From: Candidatus Rokuibacteriota bacterium
GTDB taxonomy: Bacteria; Methylomirabilota; Methylomirabilia; Rokubacteriales; CSP1-6
DNA: 64,000 nucleotides
Direction of reading: 5' to 3'
Assembly: GCA_016866775.1 (NCBI GenBank)
Contig: VGLJ01000016.1
Location: 1 to 64,000 of the forward strand
The notes under the pieces were generated by a model, which searched no databases, was not told the origin of the DNA, and saw only the letters and a list, made by a program, of their open reading frames with translations. The position numbers and the translations under genes are program-made. Every line of letters begins with the position of its first letter. The stretch's first letter is position 1. Below are positions 62,677-64,000 of the stretch, piece after piece.

Positions 62677-63631
62677 CTACTTCGCGCGGTTGATCGTCGA
62701 GTACGCCTGCGCGGCGGCGTCGCGGATCGACGGCTGCTCGCTCGGGGAGTTCATCAGCACGTGGAGCGTCGCGAGCGACTGCTGGTCGCCCTGCGCCGCG
62801 AGATAGCGGATCGCCTGCAGCCGATAGCCCGGCTCGACCGGCGAGGCCATCACCTGGCGCATGAACGGCACGGGGCGGTCGTCCTTCAGGTTGCTGAGCG
62901 CGCGGAACGCCATCTCGCGCCCGCGCCCGTCAGTGGCCGCCTCGTCGAAGATCTGCGCGAGCCCGGTCACGCCATGAGGCTTGCCTCCATCGGCGAGACC
63001 GGCGGCCGCGCTCAGACGGATGAAGCGGTCCTCGCCCGGGTTCGAAAGCATCCGCTCCAGGACCGGCATGGAGTCGGGCGTCTGGAGCTGTCTGAGCCCG
63101 AAGGCGGCCGCCCGGCGCAGGAGCAGGTCGCTGTCCTTGTCGACGACGTCTTTGAGCAGCGGCAGCGCCTGCGCGACCTGGAGCTGGCCGAGAAGACGCG
63201 CGGCCGCGCGCCGCTCGTCGGAGTCGTTCGCCGCCGAGAGGACCTGCATCAGCGCCTGCCCGGCCGGCGCGCCCATCGCGCGAAGATCCTCGATGAGCTC
63301 GCGGCCGAGACGCCAGCGGTCGCGGTTGTTCGCGTCGTTCACGGTCTCCAGGTACTTGTAGAACCGGTCCAGGGCGGCCTGCACCGTGGGAGTCGCGTTC
63401 GTCGGCCGCGACGCCTTCCGCCACGCCCGATGGCCGCGAGGCCGCCAGCTCTTCGCGCGCTCGCAGCCGCGCCTGAAGCGTCGCGACCTGCTCCTGAAGC
63501 CGCGCGATGGTCTCGCGGTCCGGATCGGCGCTGGGAACGATCGTCGGCGGCGTGCGAATGATCCCGCCCGTGGCCCACCCGACGAGGAACGTGGCGACGA
63601 GCACGCTCACCCAGAGCAACGGGCGTCCCAT
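62677..63631 (-). pseudogene. membrane-anchored HEAT-repeat protein, frameshifted
   Basis: ATG 63631 opens a frame with an N-terminal membrane span (LLWVSVLVATFLVGWATGG) and a coiled coil (RETIARLQEQVATLQARLR) that continues antisense-like from about 63410. A second frame, from about 63420 to 62677, encodes ATPTVQAALDRFYKYLETVN and then HEAT-like repeats (RRAAARLLGQLQVAQALPLL, RRAAAFGLRQLQ, RLSAAAGLADGG, RLQAIRYLAAQGDQ). One extra or missing base near 63415 joins the two. With it restored the protein would have about 317 residues and be anchored facing the periplasm. HEAT repeats normally mediate protein contacts. Confidence 0.65.
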
Positions 63632-63747
63632 CCGCGAGCCCTCCCTGAAGCCGCAGTGTAGCGCGACGCCGCGACGTTCGCTGGTACACGCGTTGCTCCG
63701 ACTAGCTCGCCGCCCGCTGTCTGGTGCGTGCAGAAGGAGCGTCCACG

Positions 63748-64000
63748 ATACTTCCGGTCGCCGTCCTCACTGCCCTCTTGCTTGCCGTCGCCACGCCCGC
63801 CTGGGCCCCGTTCTTCCAGGGATTCGAGACCGACACGAGTGGCTGGTTCAACGCCACGCGTGTCGCGACGGGCACGCACGGCGTGCCGTCGAGGGCCGGC
63901 GCGTTCCCACGCGGAAAATCCCGTCAACGCTCGCGCCTTCACGCGCTGGGGCGGCTACGGCCGGACGTTCCCACCGGGCGGCTACACGACGTCGGTGAAC
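63748..64000 (+). CDS. secreted protein, partial, with non-ATG start and frameshift
   Basis: Cut by the window edge. After an AAGGAG site at 63733-63738 the frame encodes a signal peptide (LPVAVLTALLLAVATPAWA) and FFQGFETDTSGWFNATRVAT. The codon at the expected start is ATA (63748-63750); GTG 63724 is the only in-frame alternative. At 63907 one extra base throws the frame: HAENPVNARAFTRWGGYGRT, then FPPGGYTTSVN to the end. The mature part looks like an extracellular carbohydrate-binding or choice-of-anchor domain. Both oddities could be sequencing errors. Confidence 0.5.
   Translation, partial: MLPVAVLTALLLAVATPAWAPFFQGFETDTSGWFNATRVATGTHGVPSRAGAFPRGKSRQRSRLHALGRLRPDVPTGRLHDVGE

Overview
The window is very GC-rich DNA (roughly 70 % G+C by eye) with short intergenic gaps, many ATGA/GTGA/TGATG start-stop overlaps and frequent GTG starts. 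No rRNA, tRNA, CRISPR array, transposase or phage gene was seen. The gene content (CaiB/BaiF CoA-transferases, luciferase-like flavin oxidoreductases, family-5 and NMT1-type solute-binding proteins, amidases, SDRs, an IorAB-type molybdenum hydroxylase, an SAH riboswitch before ahcY) suits a free-living heterotroph of soil or sediment. It recalls uncultivated lineages such as Rokubacteria/Methylomirabilota or deep-branching Proteobacteria. That placement is inference from gene content only; no marker gene is present.

Layout. 0.1-6.8 kb: two amidases, a nitroreductase, an MFS transporter, phosphoglucomutase (minus strand) and a VOC protein. 6.85-8.7 kb: a decayed patch holding a Lys-rich 18-residue protein, a desaturase with an internal deletion, a histidine-kinase fragment, a small membrane protein and a frameshifted receiver domain. 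8.7-12.75 kb: a five-gene, translationally coupled DUF4129/MoxR/DUF58 operon. 12.7-15.8 kb (minus): a paralogue of the small membrane protein, MsrB, a cupin, a CoA-transferase and an AhpD-like protein. 15.85-20.2 kb: Gfo/Idh oxidoreductase, YgiQ radical SAM, an SDR and a PaiB-like protein. 20.2-23.0 kb (minus): two luciferase-like oxidoreductases and an NMT1-type binding protein interrupted by one in-frame TGA. 23.1-25.8 kb: IorA/IorB-type molybdenum hydroxylase. 25.8-28.6 kb (minus): a binding protein and an alpha/beta hydrolase. 28.6-30.2 kb: SAH riboswitch and ahcY. 30.3-33.6 kb: PEP-mutase/isocitrate-lyase family protein, MDR reductase, Uma2 nuclease, SDR. 33.6-36.4 kb: a broken collagen-like/DUF1566 gene and a scarred BTAD-ATPase regulator.

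36.5-52 kb is an intact catabolic block. An HpaB-type flavin monooxygenase is divergent from an operon of FAH-family hydrolase, CoA-transferase, a two-gene MerB-like protein, Dpp-type permeases and binding protein, FKBP isomerase and enoyl-CoA hydratase. The opposite strand carries a nitrilase, deaminase, HpcH/HpaI aldolase, enolase-superfamily enzyme, cupin and FAD oxidase, with a divergent MFS transporter. Together these suggest import of a peptide-like or aromatic compound, ring hydroxylation, C-C cleavage, CoA activation and hydration; the substrate cannot be read from sequence.

52-57.7 kb resembles a cell-surface locus (NTF2-like protein, polytopic glycosyltransferase-like protein, methyltransferase, DNRLRE Tat protein, two damaged LicD-type genes). 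57.8-60.3 kb holds threonine synthase and a cystathionine-gamma-synthase-type enzyme. 60.3 kb to the end is again decayed: a compositionally different Skp/OmpH remnant, a retropepsin-like protein, a frameshifted binding protein, a frameshifted HEAT-repeat protein and a frameshifted secreted protein cut by the window edge.

The most unusual observations are the TGA codon at 22800-22798 at a position that is Cys in the family as I remember it, followed by a hairpin spaced like a bacterial SECIS; the two LicD copies broken in different ways; a 12-bp palindrome carrying a -10 box on both strands between pgm and the VOC gene; a G-rich repeat present three times; and the concentration of disrupted genes in four patches separated by intact operons.
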